Assembly: GCA_030280995.1 (NCBI GenBank)
Contig: JASXTE010000002.1
Span: forward strand, 23,194,183-23,258,182
Length of the DNA: 64,000 nucleotides
DNA from: Hemileia vastatrix
Taxonomy: Eukaryota > Basidiomycota > Pucciniomycetes > Pucciniales > Zaghouaniaceae
Direction: 5' to 3'
Positions 21,693 through 32,691 of this stretch are shown here, piece by piece. A program made the position numbers and the translations under genes. Every line of letters begins with the position of its first letter. The stretch's first letter is position 1. Below the pieces are notes generated by a model that saw nothing but the letters and a program-made list of their open reading frames with translations, did no database searches and was not told the origin of the DNA.

Positions 21693-22940
21693 AATGTCTT
21701 CTTCTTCTGATTCACCCCTTACTTCTCTCTTATCTTCACCTTATCTTCCTTATCATCTTCATCTTTATCATCTCTATCATCTTCTTTGAAATCAACTCTA
21801 TCATCTTCTTTGAAATCAACTTCCATACAATCATCTTCTAAATCATCAAAAAAAATTAAAGATAATCAGTCTCATCAGAAGAAAAGATATTTAAAAAAAA
21901 GTCTCTCTGCGAAAGTTATTTTCGTCATATCCCAAACATTTTTTTTTATAAAACTAAAGTAGATAAAAAAATCAATATCCGAAAAAATTACCAGAAGATA
22001 TCAAATATCTAACAGAATTTGGAGATGATCGAGTTGTTGCAGTTATCAGCAATGCTTTTAAGCCTCAATTCATTTTGGAAGTTCATTCATTCGATGGTGT
22101 AAAAGATGAATCTTTTAATGAACTATCCGATCTTATCATAACTCTTTATCAAATGGCTTTGGTTCGATTACCTATAAGGAATAAGAATTTGTTGGGTGGT
22201 ATCATGATTGGTTTTGGTTGGAGACCTGGTTTTGTCAAAGGATATTCTCTTGGTATGTCTAATAATTTTTGTTCCATTCTTAATATCATTTCACTTATTT
22301 CAATTATATAGGTATATATTCATTGCTCAATAATATCACTAAAGCACAAAAAGATGAAGATTTTTGCTTATGGGACACTCTACCCTACTTTAATTCTTTT
22401 CTTGCTCTTCGACTCAAAAAGCTCTGTAATAAGGCATTTGAAAAAAATCATGAACTTCCAACCAAAGTTGGAATACCGAATTGGTGTGACTCTGAATGGG
22501 AAGATATCAGCCACAAATATCTTTTATTTTCTAATGTTATTATCACTCATTCTGGATTCCACAATAGGATTCATATCGATAGGAATGATGCCAATTTTCT
22601 TACTTTTGGAATATTCTCATATATCAATCCGATAACTGGCCACCCAATACCATCTCCAGCTAAAATCAAAGGACATGGTTTATATTTTCCAGACCACCGG
22701 TGCATCATTGATTTTGGTTTGGGAAATGGTATCATCGAAACTATTTGGAATTCTTCTAAGGATAATCATCAAACGACCAAAGCTCCTCCTGGTTTGAAAT
22801 CCTGTCAAGATTTCACTCATTTCGGTTGCTCATTTCAAATCAGTAATAAGTTGATACAAAGAATAAATAAGGTAAAGAAAGAAGGTAAAGTTATTCGATT
22901 TAAAAAAACTTTATCTAGATCCAAAAAGTATGGGGATTAG
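21693..22940 (+). CDS. Tet/JBP-like 2OG-Fe(II) dioxygenase (B)
   Basis: Family role: Fe(II)- and 2-oxoglutarate-dependent oxidation; the TET/JBP branch oxidises methylpyrimidines in DNA. A Ser-rich start (MSSSSDSPLTSLLSS, 21693) is followed by slips in a low-complexity repeat, and a one-base slip in an A-run near 21967. From there the frame is open: LPEDIKYLTEFGDD, NLLGGIMIGFGWRPGF, splice at 22252/22312 (59-bp intron, G|G), then FCLWDTLPYF and GIPNWCDSEWEDISHKY. Motifs: H-x-D ligand pair in NRIHIDRNDAN (about 22560), a beta-strand block ending IIDFGLGNGIIETIW, and a candidate distal His in DNHQTTKAPPG. It ends KKYGD-stop at 22940. The core is the only complete one in the window; the N-terminus is uncertain. 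It runs in the same direction as the transposase. Confidence 0.8.
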
Positions 22941-23227
22941 AGTTGTCATCAAAAATTTTATATTTTTTCATAAATTTTTAATAAATATTTTTTATATATC
23001 AATTTTCTCAAATAATGTGATGAGCCATCGACCTTGTGTTGTATAACAGGTAATCATGATAACATTTATTTGTTTCATGGGGTTCCTCTTTCCTATACCT
23101 GTAGAAAGTCCCAAACTTATGTTTCTCGACTTGGTCTGCATTTTGGCTTGAGGGATTGTCATTACTTTAAACTAGGGAAATTGATATATATTAGATATTT
23201 ATTTAATAATTTATGTAATTATATTAA

Positions 23228-23640
23228 ATTTAGATGACTTCCACCCCTTACTTCAATAAAATGCAGGGGGGGGGGTATTGCCAAATTTTCAAATCTGACA
23301 TGTGAAATTGATGACTTAGATAAATTTTGGTGATACCCACCCCTTGCTTCAATAAAATGCAGGGGAGAGTATTGCCAATTTTTTTAAACAGATATAGAAT
23401 TTTTTTGACTTGTAAATATTTTTGTGATACCCGTCCCTTACTTCAATAAAATCCATGGGGGGTTGTGCCAAAATGTTTTATAAGACTTGTGAAATTCTTG
23501 ACATGTAAGAATTTTTAGGATACCGGTAAAATGCAGGGGGTAGTAAAGCCAAATTTTCATATAAAACTTTCAAGATTCATGACATGAAAGAATTTTCGTG
23601 ATACCCACCCCTTACTTCAAAAAAATCCAGGGGTGGGGGA
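23228..23640. repeat. Tandem array of AATAAA-centred hairpin units (~100 bp each)
   Basis: Four to five diverged units at about 23237, 23337, 23434, 23535 and 23605 share 'ACCCCTTACTTCAATAAAAT' plus GCAGGGG and then 'TTGCCAAATTTTC'. The CCCCT/AGGGG stems enclose AATAAA. The array lies between the convergent dioxygenase and Myb-like genes and is well placed to end both transcripts. Shorter versions occur in every other copy. Confidence 0.7.
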
Positions 23641-23790
23641 TTGTCAAATTTTCAAAGGAGACTTGAAAATTTTATTTAAAAAAAGAATATTTATCATTAA
23701 AATACGATATTTCAAGAAATACAGAAAATAATTGTAAAATTTATGTATAAATAAATATGAACACATGAAGTGTGAAAGAAATAAAAGAAA

Positions 23791-25188
23791 CTAGTCAAAA
23801 AAAAATTTCATTAAACGTTCTATTTCTTCAACAGATTTGTTTGCTTTAATGCATTCGATCAAGAAATCTTTCTTTTTAGAACTTTCTTGGAGATCATGCT
23901 TATACTTTATCTGTTCCATTAAGTTTTGATGCTCGAGTGTTTTTTCCTTATTTTTGGATTTTTCAATACTAAGAGTTAACTCAAACTTCTTCTCCTCCAA
24001 ATCTTGGGCCCTACCATCCTTCTGTAAAGAGAGCTCAAACTTCTTCTCCTCCAAATCTTGGATCCGATCATCCTTCCGTAAGGAGAGCTCATACTTCCTC
24101 TCTTCCAAATCTTGTACTCTGTCATCCCTCCTTAAAGAGAGCTCGTATTTCTTCTTTTCAAAGCTCAGTGTCTCTTTAGCAATTTCCACTTGTTCTAGAG
24201 TGAGAATAAAAATTAACATAAAGTAGAAGAAAAGCAGAGTAAAGTAATAAGAGGTATGATATCACTTACCAGCATCACGTTTCTCTAAAAACTGTTCCAT
24301 CGAAGAAAAAGGTGTTTGTGATGAAGTATCACTTTTTCGTCTTCTTTGGGAGAGGAAATTTAGACTAGTTGAAGCCCTTCTCTTTTTGTTCAACGTAGCA
24401 TTTTCCTCCTCATCATTGTCACTAGCTTCAGACTCAGTTGATTGAGGATCCTGGGTTTGTTCATCAGCCTTTTAAGAAATAAGAAAAATATAAGTAAATA
24501 AAAAAATAGAATTGATAAGATAAAAGAAACAGACCTGAGTTAGATTGGGTTGGGTTAAATCGCCAATAGTATCAATAGCAAAGCTATCTAGATTCGTAGA
24601 ATTTAGAAGAGGGGAGGCTTGAGTGGAGGAAGAGGATGGGAAAAGATTTGCTTCGACATCATGTTCGGAGATAGGATCTTCTCCATCCAACATGTTTACA
24701 GGATTAACATCGGCTCGCTCTCCAAAAATTGCATCCATCTCTTTAAAGTAAGGACATAAAGAATCAAGTTTATTGTCTATGGATTTTATACCCTTAGTTA
24801 TATCAATGTCAGTAACCCCAAAACCAGTGGAAGATGAAAGAGCCTTTGCCTTCTTGTATTTTGCTCGATAATGCTTGAAGCGTTCAGACATCTGTTTAGG
24901 CAAAAGATCAATCCTTCCCTTGGTCTTATTGTGTAATTCATTTGCCATTAGAAGATAGCCATTAACTTTTGATGTGGGGGGCCGTCCTACTTTAGTGGCA
25001 TACTCAGTACCAAAACAAGAATCATAGTTAGATTTGGTTTTCAGCCAGTTGATAAGAATGAGATGATCATCTTTTTTTAATTGAACAGTCTTTGATTTCT
25101 TGGCTGAGCGGGGGAAAGAGGAAGTAGTGGGAATTGAAGAACAACTGGGTGATGGCTGCCTTTGAGAAGATCTAGGATGACGAGGCAT
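23791..25188 (-). CDS. Myb/SANT-like DNA-binding protein with C-terminal coiled coil (B), intact
   Basis: Harbinger partner protein, likely binding the element's subterminal repeats and recruiting the transposase (family knowledge). Three exons: 25188-24535 (654 nt), 24468-24270 (199 nt), 24194-23791 (404 nt), with introns of 66 and 75 bp and good GT/AG ends. The sum is exactly 419 codons including stop, giving 418 aa. Start MPRHPRSSQRQPSPSC is a basic Ser/Pro-rich tail. LKKDDHLILINWLKTKSNYD and MSERFKHYRAKYKKAK form the Myb/SANT-like region (residues ~40-130). An acidic linker follows. The last exon is a coiled coil with at least four repeats of (K/R)xxELSLxKDDRxQDLEE. It converges on the dioxygenase. 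No lesion seen. Confidence 0.85.
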
Positions 25189-27694
25189 GTTATTATAAAT
25201 GAAGATGAAAAGGAGCAGAAACAAGCAGATGAGATAGCGAGATGAAAAGGAGAAGAATCAAATAGATGAAGTGGGGAGAAATTCTGAGCGGATAGAATGA
25301 ACAGGATGGGATGAGAATGGAAGTGCGCAGCAAGGTAGAAGGCTGGGATATCCAGAAAGTTGTCCAAGATGTGGTTATGGAAAATTGAGTAAAAAAATGT
25401 TGGATAAGAGGTGAACATTGACACGTAAAGTGTCTAATAACCTAATTATTAGCAAAAATAATTGCGGAAGATAATTGGGGTATGCAGATTATTTTCTGCA
25501 ATTAATTTAATTGCGGATTGGTCAACATTGATACCCCCTATTAGAGCTTTCTTTAAAGATGGATGAAAGGGCACATGAATTTCTAAAGAAGAAATTTGAG
25601 ATAAAGAAAGAGGAGAAGGTTCTTGAGTACAATTTCCTATTGGATCAAATGAAACTCAAGTATCAACTTGAAGTTGGTTCAAAAAGAAAGATTTCTTGAG
25701 AGAATGTGTTAAAGCTAATAAATCTATTGAGGAAATTGAATGCTTAATAAAAAATGTTTGATAACTAGTTTTTTTTTTAAAAAAAAACTTTTGTTGATAA
25801 AATGCATTAAAGCTAATAATCAATCCATGACACACTCTCCGCACTGAGATGTGAAAAATTTTAATGCAACATTTCAGATTATTTGTTTGTTTGGTTAAAT
25901 AAATTTTGTTTTATTTCTTTTTGGTGATAATTTCATATGTGCTGACTTTTTAAAGGTCTTGATTCTAGATAATTTTTATTGCAAAAATTTGAAAGCTCAT
26001 ACATTTTTTCATCTTTACATTCAAATCATTAAATTTACTTTTCTAAATACAGCTAAGTCAAAAAAAATCTATATCTGTTCTAAAAAATTGGCAATACCCT
26101 CCCCTGCATTTTATTGAAGCAAGGGGTGGGTATCACCAAAATTTTTCCAAGTCATCAATTTCGCATGTCAGATTTGAGAATTTGCCAACACCCTTCCCTG
26201 AATTTTATTGAAGTAAGGGGTGAAAATAAGCAAAATTTAATATAATTATATAAATTAATATATAAAAAACTAATATATATCAAATTCCATAGTTTTAAAG
26301 TAATGTCAATTCTTCTATCCAAAATGTGAATACATCTAGAAACAAATGTTTGGGACTTTCCACAAGTGGAGGCTGAAGAACCTCATGAAAAAAAATATAT
26401 GTTGTCATGATTCCCATTTATACAACTCAAAGTTTCTGGGCCATTACTTTACTTTAAGAATTTGAAATATAAGAGTTATTTATAAAAAATTTATGAAAAA
26501 ATAAAAAATATTTGATCACTCTACTCATCCTGATATTTTTTGGATATACATAAAGTTTTTTTATATCTGTTAAATTCAACTTTTTTCTTAACTTATTGAT
26601 TTGTTGGATTAGTTTTTGACTAATTTGAAAGGAGCAGCCAAAATGAGCAAAGTTGTGACAGATTCAAAACCAGGGGGAGCTTTTATTGTTTGGTGATTAT
26701 ACTTAGAAGAGTTCCAAATAGTTTTGATGATTCCAGTTCCCAATCCAAAATTGCTTGTACAGTTGTGATCTGGAAAGTATAACCCATGACCTTATATTTT
26801 AACTGGGGAAGGAACAGGTTGTCCAGTTATTGGATTAATATATGAGAAAATTCCAAAATTAAGATAATTGGCATCATTCCTATTGATATGAATCTTATTG
26901 TGGAATCCTGAATGAGTAATAATACCATTTGAAAATAAAATATTTTGGTTTCTAATTTTTACCCATTTGTAGTAACACCAATTCAGTATTCCAACTTTGG
27001 TAGAAAGCTGATGATTCTTTTCAAATGCTTTATTACAGAGTTTTAAGAGGGGAAGAGCAATAAAAGTATTGAAAGAAGTTAAGGTGTCCCATAAGCAAAA
27101 ATTGTTATCTTTTTTAGCTTTAGATAAAATTTTAAGTAAAGAATAGATGCCTATGAAAAAAAAATTAGTTACATGATCTTAAGAAAGATACATATAATAT
27201 CAGACATACCAAGAGAAAAGCTTTTAACAAATTCTGGTCTCCAACCAAATCCAATCATAATTCCACCCAACAAATTTGTATTCCTTAATGGTAAAAAAGC
27301 CAAAGCCATTTGATAAAGTGTAATTAGGGGGTGTCAGTTCTGGCAAATCCGCACTTAAATTAAGTGCGGATTTCAAACAAAATCAGCACTTACAAATCAG
27401 CACTTAAATTTTGCAAAAAAGTCACTTATTTCAAAAAAGGGTGTCAGTTATGACCTCAAATCAGCACTTTTTTCCCGTTTTTTTTCACAACCACATTTTG
27501 GCCACAAAACATCCCTTCCTTTCTTACCCCATCCCTGTCACATGTGACACACTGACCTTCCTCGCTACCTACCCATCAATCCTCAGCACACACCCCTTCC
27601 TGACATTTTCAATATTTTGACCAGGCATGTTTACATTCTTTTTTACTTATTTCTTCTACTTTTTAATCTTTTTTCTTGTTATGTGCCAGTTTCA

Positions 27695-27773
27695 TAATGC
27701 CTCCCAGACATTCCAAATCTCAAAAGGTAACTCAAAAATCTGCTTCGTCACAAAAGTCTCCTCGTAAAGCAAG
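27695..27773 (+). pseudogene. Myb-like gene start, cut by element E (A1)
   Basis: Starts MPPRHSKSQKVTQKSASSQK at about 27699 without the early stop seen in A0 and A4 (CAA here, TAA there), then is cut at GTAAAGCAAG by element E after about 25 codons. The remainder of the gene is absent from A1. Confidence 0.7.
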
Positions 27774-28650
27774 GATTACATAGAAAAAAAATCAGTGACT
27801 TTTTCTATTACTTACAACTGTTTTTACAGAATTGAAAACTATGTTTCAGCTAATATTTTATGGAAGTGAACTCTGTTCTTCGCCCGAAGAACAGAGTTCA
27901 TCCTCCTATTTTCACATTCTGTTTGCACCAATCTCCATCCCTTTCAATTCTATCAACACATGCTTGTCTTCCCTCCCCATGCCTTTCGCTATCCTCCCAG
28001 CCCCATTGTATGCCATCCTCTTTTGATCCCCATTTCACCCCTCTCAACCTCTCCCAGACCCTTTTCTTCATTTAAAATGCCTCGGAACCCTTAATCTTCC
28101 CTTCCAACTCTTTCCCAACCTTTTCGCTACCCCATACACCCTTCCTCACCCCTCTCTCCAGCCTTAGTCCCAAACCGAACAGAGTTCACTTCCATTCACT
28201 TATATTTCTTTTTTCTCAACTCATCTCTCCAGGTAAGTCATTTTATTCTTTTTAAACAGAGTGTGAAAATAGGAGGATGAACTCTGTTCTTCGGGCGAAG
28301 AACAGAGTTCACTTCCATTCACTTATATTTCTTTTTTCTCAACTCATCTCTCCAGGTAAGTCATTTTATTCTTTTTAAACAGAGTGTGAAAATAGGAGGA
28401 TGAACTCTGTTCTTCGGGCGAAGAACAGAGTTCACTTCCATTCACTTATATTTCTTTTTTCTCAACTCATCTCTCCAGGTAAGTCATTTTATTCTTTTTA
28501 AACAGAGTGTGAAAATAGGAGGATGAACTCTGTTCTTCGGGCGAAGAACAGAGTTCACTTCCATAAAATTATAGCTGAACATAGTTTTCAATTCTGTAAA
28601 AACAGTTGTAAGTAATAGAAAAAGTCACTGATTTTTTTTATATGTAATCT
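27774..28650. mobile_element. Element E, 877-bp inverted-repeat element with hairpin units
   Basis: Begins GATTACATAGAAAAAAAATC and ends with the inverse, ATTTTTTTTATATGTAATC. The inverted arms extend at least 125 bp (for example 'ACAACTGTTTTTACAGAATTG' in the left arm mirrored near 28600). Inside each arm is the hairpin GAACTCTGTTCTTCG-(2 nt)-CGAAGAACAGAGTTC. The middle (27925-28190) resembles the 5' flank and start of another Myb-like gene ('AAAATGCCTCGGAACCC') and a CTCTCCAGGTAAGTC joint. It is inserted in, or fused with, the A1 Myb gene. It encodes no protein that I can support. Confidence 0.7.
28193..28561. repeat. Three 123-bp tandem repeats with internal hairpin
   Basis: Units start at 28193, 28316 and 28439 (CATTCACTTATATTTC) and appear identical by eye over all 123 bp. 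Each contains CTCTCCAGGTAAGTC and the 32-nt hairpin GAACTCTGTTCTTCG-GG-CGAAGAACAGAGTTC. Identity implies very recent amplification, or an assembly artefact. Confidence 0.85.
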
Positions 28651-28784
28651 GAAATTTTTTAATAAAATTATTGTATTTAAGAATTGCAATATTGTCAATC
28701 AATTTTTATTGATCAAATTAATTTAATAAAGTATTATTTTAATAAGCTGTTTCAAAAAATACTTTGCATTGAGTAGACTCATGG

Positions 28785-28971
28785 AATGATTTTTTCTGGC
28801 TTCCATTCAGTTATCCTCACACTTTCACTATGTTTTCAATATAGATCCATTGTTATTTGTGTGATACTTCAAGTGAAAGTTCAGTATTACTTCAGTCTGA
28901 GTTCCATCTGATTTCCATCTGACTTCAAGTTGCGGACTTGCTAGCAAGTCCTCCCCCTATATTGCGTGGTG
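28785..28971. mobile_element. MITE D copy, left end missing
   Basis: Right end GCGGACTTGCTAGCAAGTC followed by CTCCCCCTATATTGCGTGGTG, as in the full copy at 46654-46914. The body has the same 'ctgagttccatctga' repeats in inverse orientation. It interrupts the transposase 3' flank of A1. The left terminus cannot be found; about 130 bp between E and this copy is unassigned. Confidence 0.7.
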
Positions 28972-29140
28972 TTTGCTGAAAATATACGATTTCATGTTGA
29001 GTTGATGAAAGAAAACACAGAGAGAAAAAAAAATAAGACTTTAACAGCAAATTCAAAAACCAAAAAAATATGCAAAAAAATTTACCATTCTCAGTGAATA
29101 ATACATGCAAATTGATAATTTGAAGAGAAAGAGAAAAAAA

Positions 29141-30400
29141 TTAAAATTGTGTTGAAAAATGTTGGAGTGTTATTGGAAGGATTTTCGCCCTTATACTAGT
29201 TGATTGAGAAATAGAAGTGTTGGATATAGTTGGAGGTGAATCAACTTGTTCATCTTCATACAGCTCTAACCATTGATCTTTGAGGTCAGCAAGTAGGTTA
29301 TGAAGTATAGTGCAACACAGAATCCAGTTGATCACCGCCTCCATTTCAGATTTATTTCTAAGAGGACTTCTTAATTCCCTTAAACTAGAAAAACGGCCTT
29401 TCAAGATTCCAATAGAATGTTCAATACGGACTCTTGACTTTGCCAAATGATTGTTGAATTTGGCATTTTGACTGCCTTCTGAAGCTGCTCCCCGAAAAGC
29501 AGGAAGTACATACTTTCCATTCACATAAGCAGAATCTGCAAGAAGATACTGATTTTCATCAAAGAATTTTTCAGGTTCATTTGAAATATGCATTCTTTGG
29601 AAGACGTAGGAGTCATGACATGAGCCAGGATAGCCAGCGAAGAATGATATAAATTTTTTGTTTACGTCACATATAAGCTGAACGTTAATTGAATATCTAT
29701 AAAGAAGATATATTTGTTTGTGTTAGTTTCAAGGAGGATGAAAGGAGTTAAAAATAATCTACCTCTTTTTACGGTCAAAGTAATTGTTTCCACCTTGAGC
29801 AGGTTTCTGTCTCAAAGGAATAGTAGTACCATCAACAAAACCAATACATCCTGGAAAGCCCTCTGCTTGCATAACCTGAGATGATTCAAGTCGCTCTTCT
29901 TTTGTTGGCCAGGTGAGAAGTTGAGATTCCAAGGAGTTGATGGCAGTGATACATCGTTTGGTATAAGTGTTAACTGAACCATACCCTAAATCAAAGACAT
30001 TTTCTAAACGTTTCAAAGAGGCTCCATTACCATTTGAACCCAAACAACATAGTGTGATGGCCAATTGAATTGAAGGATGTCGTTGTTCTTTTTGAGAATT
30101 ATTGTGAAATATGAGATGATCCTGAATAAGCTCAAGCAATATAAGGAAACATTCCTGAGAAGTCCTGAACAGCTGTCTAAAACTGGGTGTAGATAGGTTA
30201 AGAAGTGTTTGGATGGTGTACTTGGGGGTATGAAGTACTTGAGGCTTTCTGGGAAGAAGGTAACGTTTCCTGGCCATTTTTGATAAAACGACAAAATCTT
30301 CTTCTAGATCAGAATCGGAATCAGAGTCCAAGAGCAGTTCAAGCGCCATGAAAGTCATTGCTTCATGTAATTTATCACGATTTGAAAGTGAGGAAGGCAT
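29141..30400 (-). CDS. PIF/Harbinger DDE_4 transposase (A1), intact
   Basis: The only undamaged transposase in the window. Start MPSSLSNRDKLHEAMTFMAL at 30400. Exon 1 is 30400-29763 (638 nt), the intron is 29762-29697 (GTAGAT...TTCTTTATAG), and exon 2 is 29696-29141 (556 nt), giving 398 codons including stop and 397 aa, a normal Harbinger length. An acidic DSDSDSDLEED run is at residues ~26-36, with a helical N-terminal half. The first catalytic Asp is in GCIGFVDGTTIPL (~residue 193). Then come GYPGSCHDSYVFQRM, the second Asp in QYLLADSAYVNGKY, the catalytic Glu in SRVRIEHSIGILKGRF, and a C-terminal helix with CCTILHNLLADL. It could act on all family A ends nearby. Expression is unknown. Confidence 0.92.
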
Positions 30401-31299
30401 GACTCTTATATGATATGATATGAAGATGTAAGTGATGTATGATGTTTTGAGTTATGAAGTGTTATTCTGCGGAGTGCTGCGTATGAATGGGATGATGCTG
30501 ACAAATCAGTGAAATGGGACTTGATGGTGAAATCAGCACTTTTGGTTGAGAAAGTGCGGATTTGAGTGAAATAAGTGACTTATTTCATTTTGAAATCCAC
30601 CAGTATTGGGGCTAGTGTGTTTTGGAAATCCGCACTTATTTAAGTGCGGATTTGGTCAAATTTAAGTGCGGATTTGTAAGTGCGGATTTGCCAGAACTGA
30701 CACCCCCTATTATGAGATTGGATATTTGATTAAAGGTTTCATCTTTTGAACCATTAAAAGAATGGTCTTCATAAATAAATCAAGATTTAAAATTATAACT
30801 GATTACTGCTTTCATTTCTTCATCTCCTGATTTGGTTAAATGTTTTAAATCTTCTGATAACTCATTCTGTCAGTATGTGCTAGTATCTAAGTATGATTTA
30901 ATAGTAAATATTAATGGTACTACTACTTCTTGTTAAATTATTTAGTGATTAAACCTCAGGGGAAGACTAATAAAATAGTTATTCTCAATATAAACTCACA
31001 ATAGGGGGTGTCAGTTCTGGCAAATCCACACTTAAATTAAGTGCGGATTTCAAACCAAATCAGCACTTACAAATCAGCACTTAAATTTTGCAAAAAAGTC
31101 ACTTATTTCAAAAAAGGGTGTCAGTTATGACCTCAAATCAGCACTTTTTTCCCGTTTTTTTTCACAACCACATTTTGGCCACAAAACATCCCTTCCTTTC
31201 TTACCCCATCCCTGTAACATGTGACACACTGACCTTCCTCGCTACCTACCCATCAATCCTCGGCACACACCCCTTCCTGACATTTTCAATATTTTGACC

Positions 31300-32690
31300 A
31301 GGCATGTTTACATTCTTTTTTACTTATTTCTTCTACTTCTTAATCTTTTTTCTATGGGTGTCAGTTCTGACCTCAAATCAGCACTTTTTTCATGATTTTT
31401 TTTTCAAAACCACATGTTGGCCACATCATCCCTTTCTTTCCCATACCATTTTGTACTCTCCAAATGTCCTCTTTGTGTACTTCATTCACTTGGGTTGGTA
31501 TTTTGGTTTGTTGCATATTCATTTTTTTTGGAATTTACGGTGAAAATTTTTTTTTTGGATGGCTCATTGGTTTTCTTTCACCAGCTCAACATGAAATCAC
31601 ATATTTTCTGAAATCACATATTTTGTCAGTGATTTTTTTTTTCATTCATCCCTCATACCCTTTTCCTATTCTTCTCCAACATCCCTCAAACAATTTGGTT
31701 TCATTCATTTTGTCATCTCATCTCTCCAGGTAAGTCACTGTATTCTTTTTTTTTGATTTTTTGATTACTAATTATAATTTTTTTTGTTTTTTTCTGTTTA
31801 TTTTATTTTTTTTATCTAATTTTTTTTTAAGTGGTTATTTTGGATTTCAATGGTATAATTAACCTTTTTTTTTCTCTCCCTTTTTACTTTCTTTTTTAGC
31901 TCCATCACCCTACTCTTCATCCCTCCTTGGCATGGTCATTATCCCCCCTTTCCCTTATTTCACTTTTTTTTGGCTCCATTTCATTGAAACACATACATTG
32001 CACATTCTTTATGCATTTCACTTACTCCATATTCAATTTCCCCACAATTCCAACATCAATCTTTCTCACACTATTTTTCCTACTTTTCAATCAAGGTAAG
32101 TTTCATCTCCTTTTTTTCATGCCTATATGATATCTCATTCCTTTTATGAAAAGTTCATACTTAAATATATTTATGACTCTTATCTGGATAACAGTGAACT
32201 TATAAAACTCCTTTTGATCTCATCTTCATTACCACTTTTCAAGTTTTTGTAAAATTTTAAAAATCAGACTCGGAATTAGGGTTAGGTTTATTCAAATCTA
32301 ATTTTCTTTTTACTGAAGATTCTCCTGAAGGCTAGCTTTCATTTCCCACAAACAGATTTGAATTTGATTCAGTGGTTGCTGAGATATTGACCGTTAAAGT
32401 TGAGCCTTTTTTTTCCCAATTTAAATTTTTATTTCATTTTTTATGTAACAAATTAGGGTTAGGTTTATTTAAATCACATGTCCTTTAACTGAAGATTCTA
32501 CTAAAGCATATCTTTCATTTCCCACAAACAGGTTTGAATTAGGTTCAGTGGTTGCTGAGATTTTGACCTTTGAAGTTGAGCCTTTTTTCCAAATTTCACT
32601 TGTCTTATTTCACATTTTTATATTGCATATTTAGAGGATAAGGATTCTGAAACTCTTATATGATTATTATCTAGGCATTTCAATTATATA
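31300..32690. other. Non-coding leader-like part of A2
   Basis: Same arrangement as 9400-10740: an end-like block GGGTGTCAGTTCTGACC (31356), a transposase 3' flank, CTCTCCAGGTAAGTC and TCAATCAAGGTAAGT joints, then two ~170-bp repeats opening with TTAGGGTTAGG-like sequence (about 32275-32580). No open gene. Confidence 0.55.
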
Positions 32691-32691
32691 G

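Larger units (their letters stand above)
18038..25538 (+). mobile_element. Element B, near-complete three-gene Harbinger transposon (7.5 kb)
   Basis: Left end TAGGGGGTATCAATGTTCAG; right end CAACATTGATACCCCCTA. It is flanked by TTA (18035-18037 and 25541-25543), and the host Myb reading resumes across it, so the boundaries are firm. Contents: transposase(+) 18417-19675, hairpin region 20235-21065, Tet-like dioxygenase(+) about 21693-22940, AATAAA hairpin array 23228-23640, and Myb-like gene(-) 23791-25188. It is the youngest layer and the best-preserved copy in the window. The transposase-side end also carries the hairpin CTTATCCACTAGCCC/GGGCTAGTGGATAAG at about 18119-18150. Confidence 0.9.
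16906..25761 (+). pseudogene. Myb/SANT-like coiled-coil protein, pseudogene split by element B (B')
   Basis: Segments 16906-18037 and 25541-25761. Start MPRHHRSSQRQPSPSC, then LKKDDHLILINWLK, a DNA-binding-like block, and the coiled-coil exon with repeated 'DLEE'/'RAQELEE' units. That exon is cut at GGAGGATAAATTA by B and resumes at TTAGAGCTTTCTTTAAAG. The TTA is the target duplication. Stops lie near 17121 (TAA) and 17198 (TAA), so it was or became non-coding regardless of the insertion. The intact homologue is 23791-25188. Confidence 0.8.
27327..30707 (-). mobile_element. Element A1, family A Harbinger with intact transposase
   Basis: Ends TAGGGGGTGTCAGTTCTGG (27325) and CCAGAACTGACACCCCCTA (30691-30709), flanked by TTA on each side. 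Joining the flanks restores the co-linear B' dioxygenase without gain or loss. It carries the Myb-gene start (27695-27772) and then, instead of the rest of Myb and dioxygenase, elements E and D, followed by an intact transposase(-). This could be an autonomous transposase source without its partner genes. Confidence 0.9.

Noticed and set aside
28193..28561. Regular repeats resembling a CRISPR array
   Set aside because: Units are directly adjacent 123-bp copies without unique spacers, in an evidently eukaryotic, intron-bearing transposon setting.
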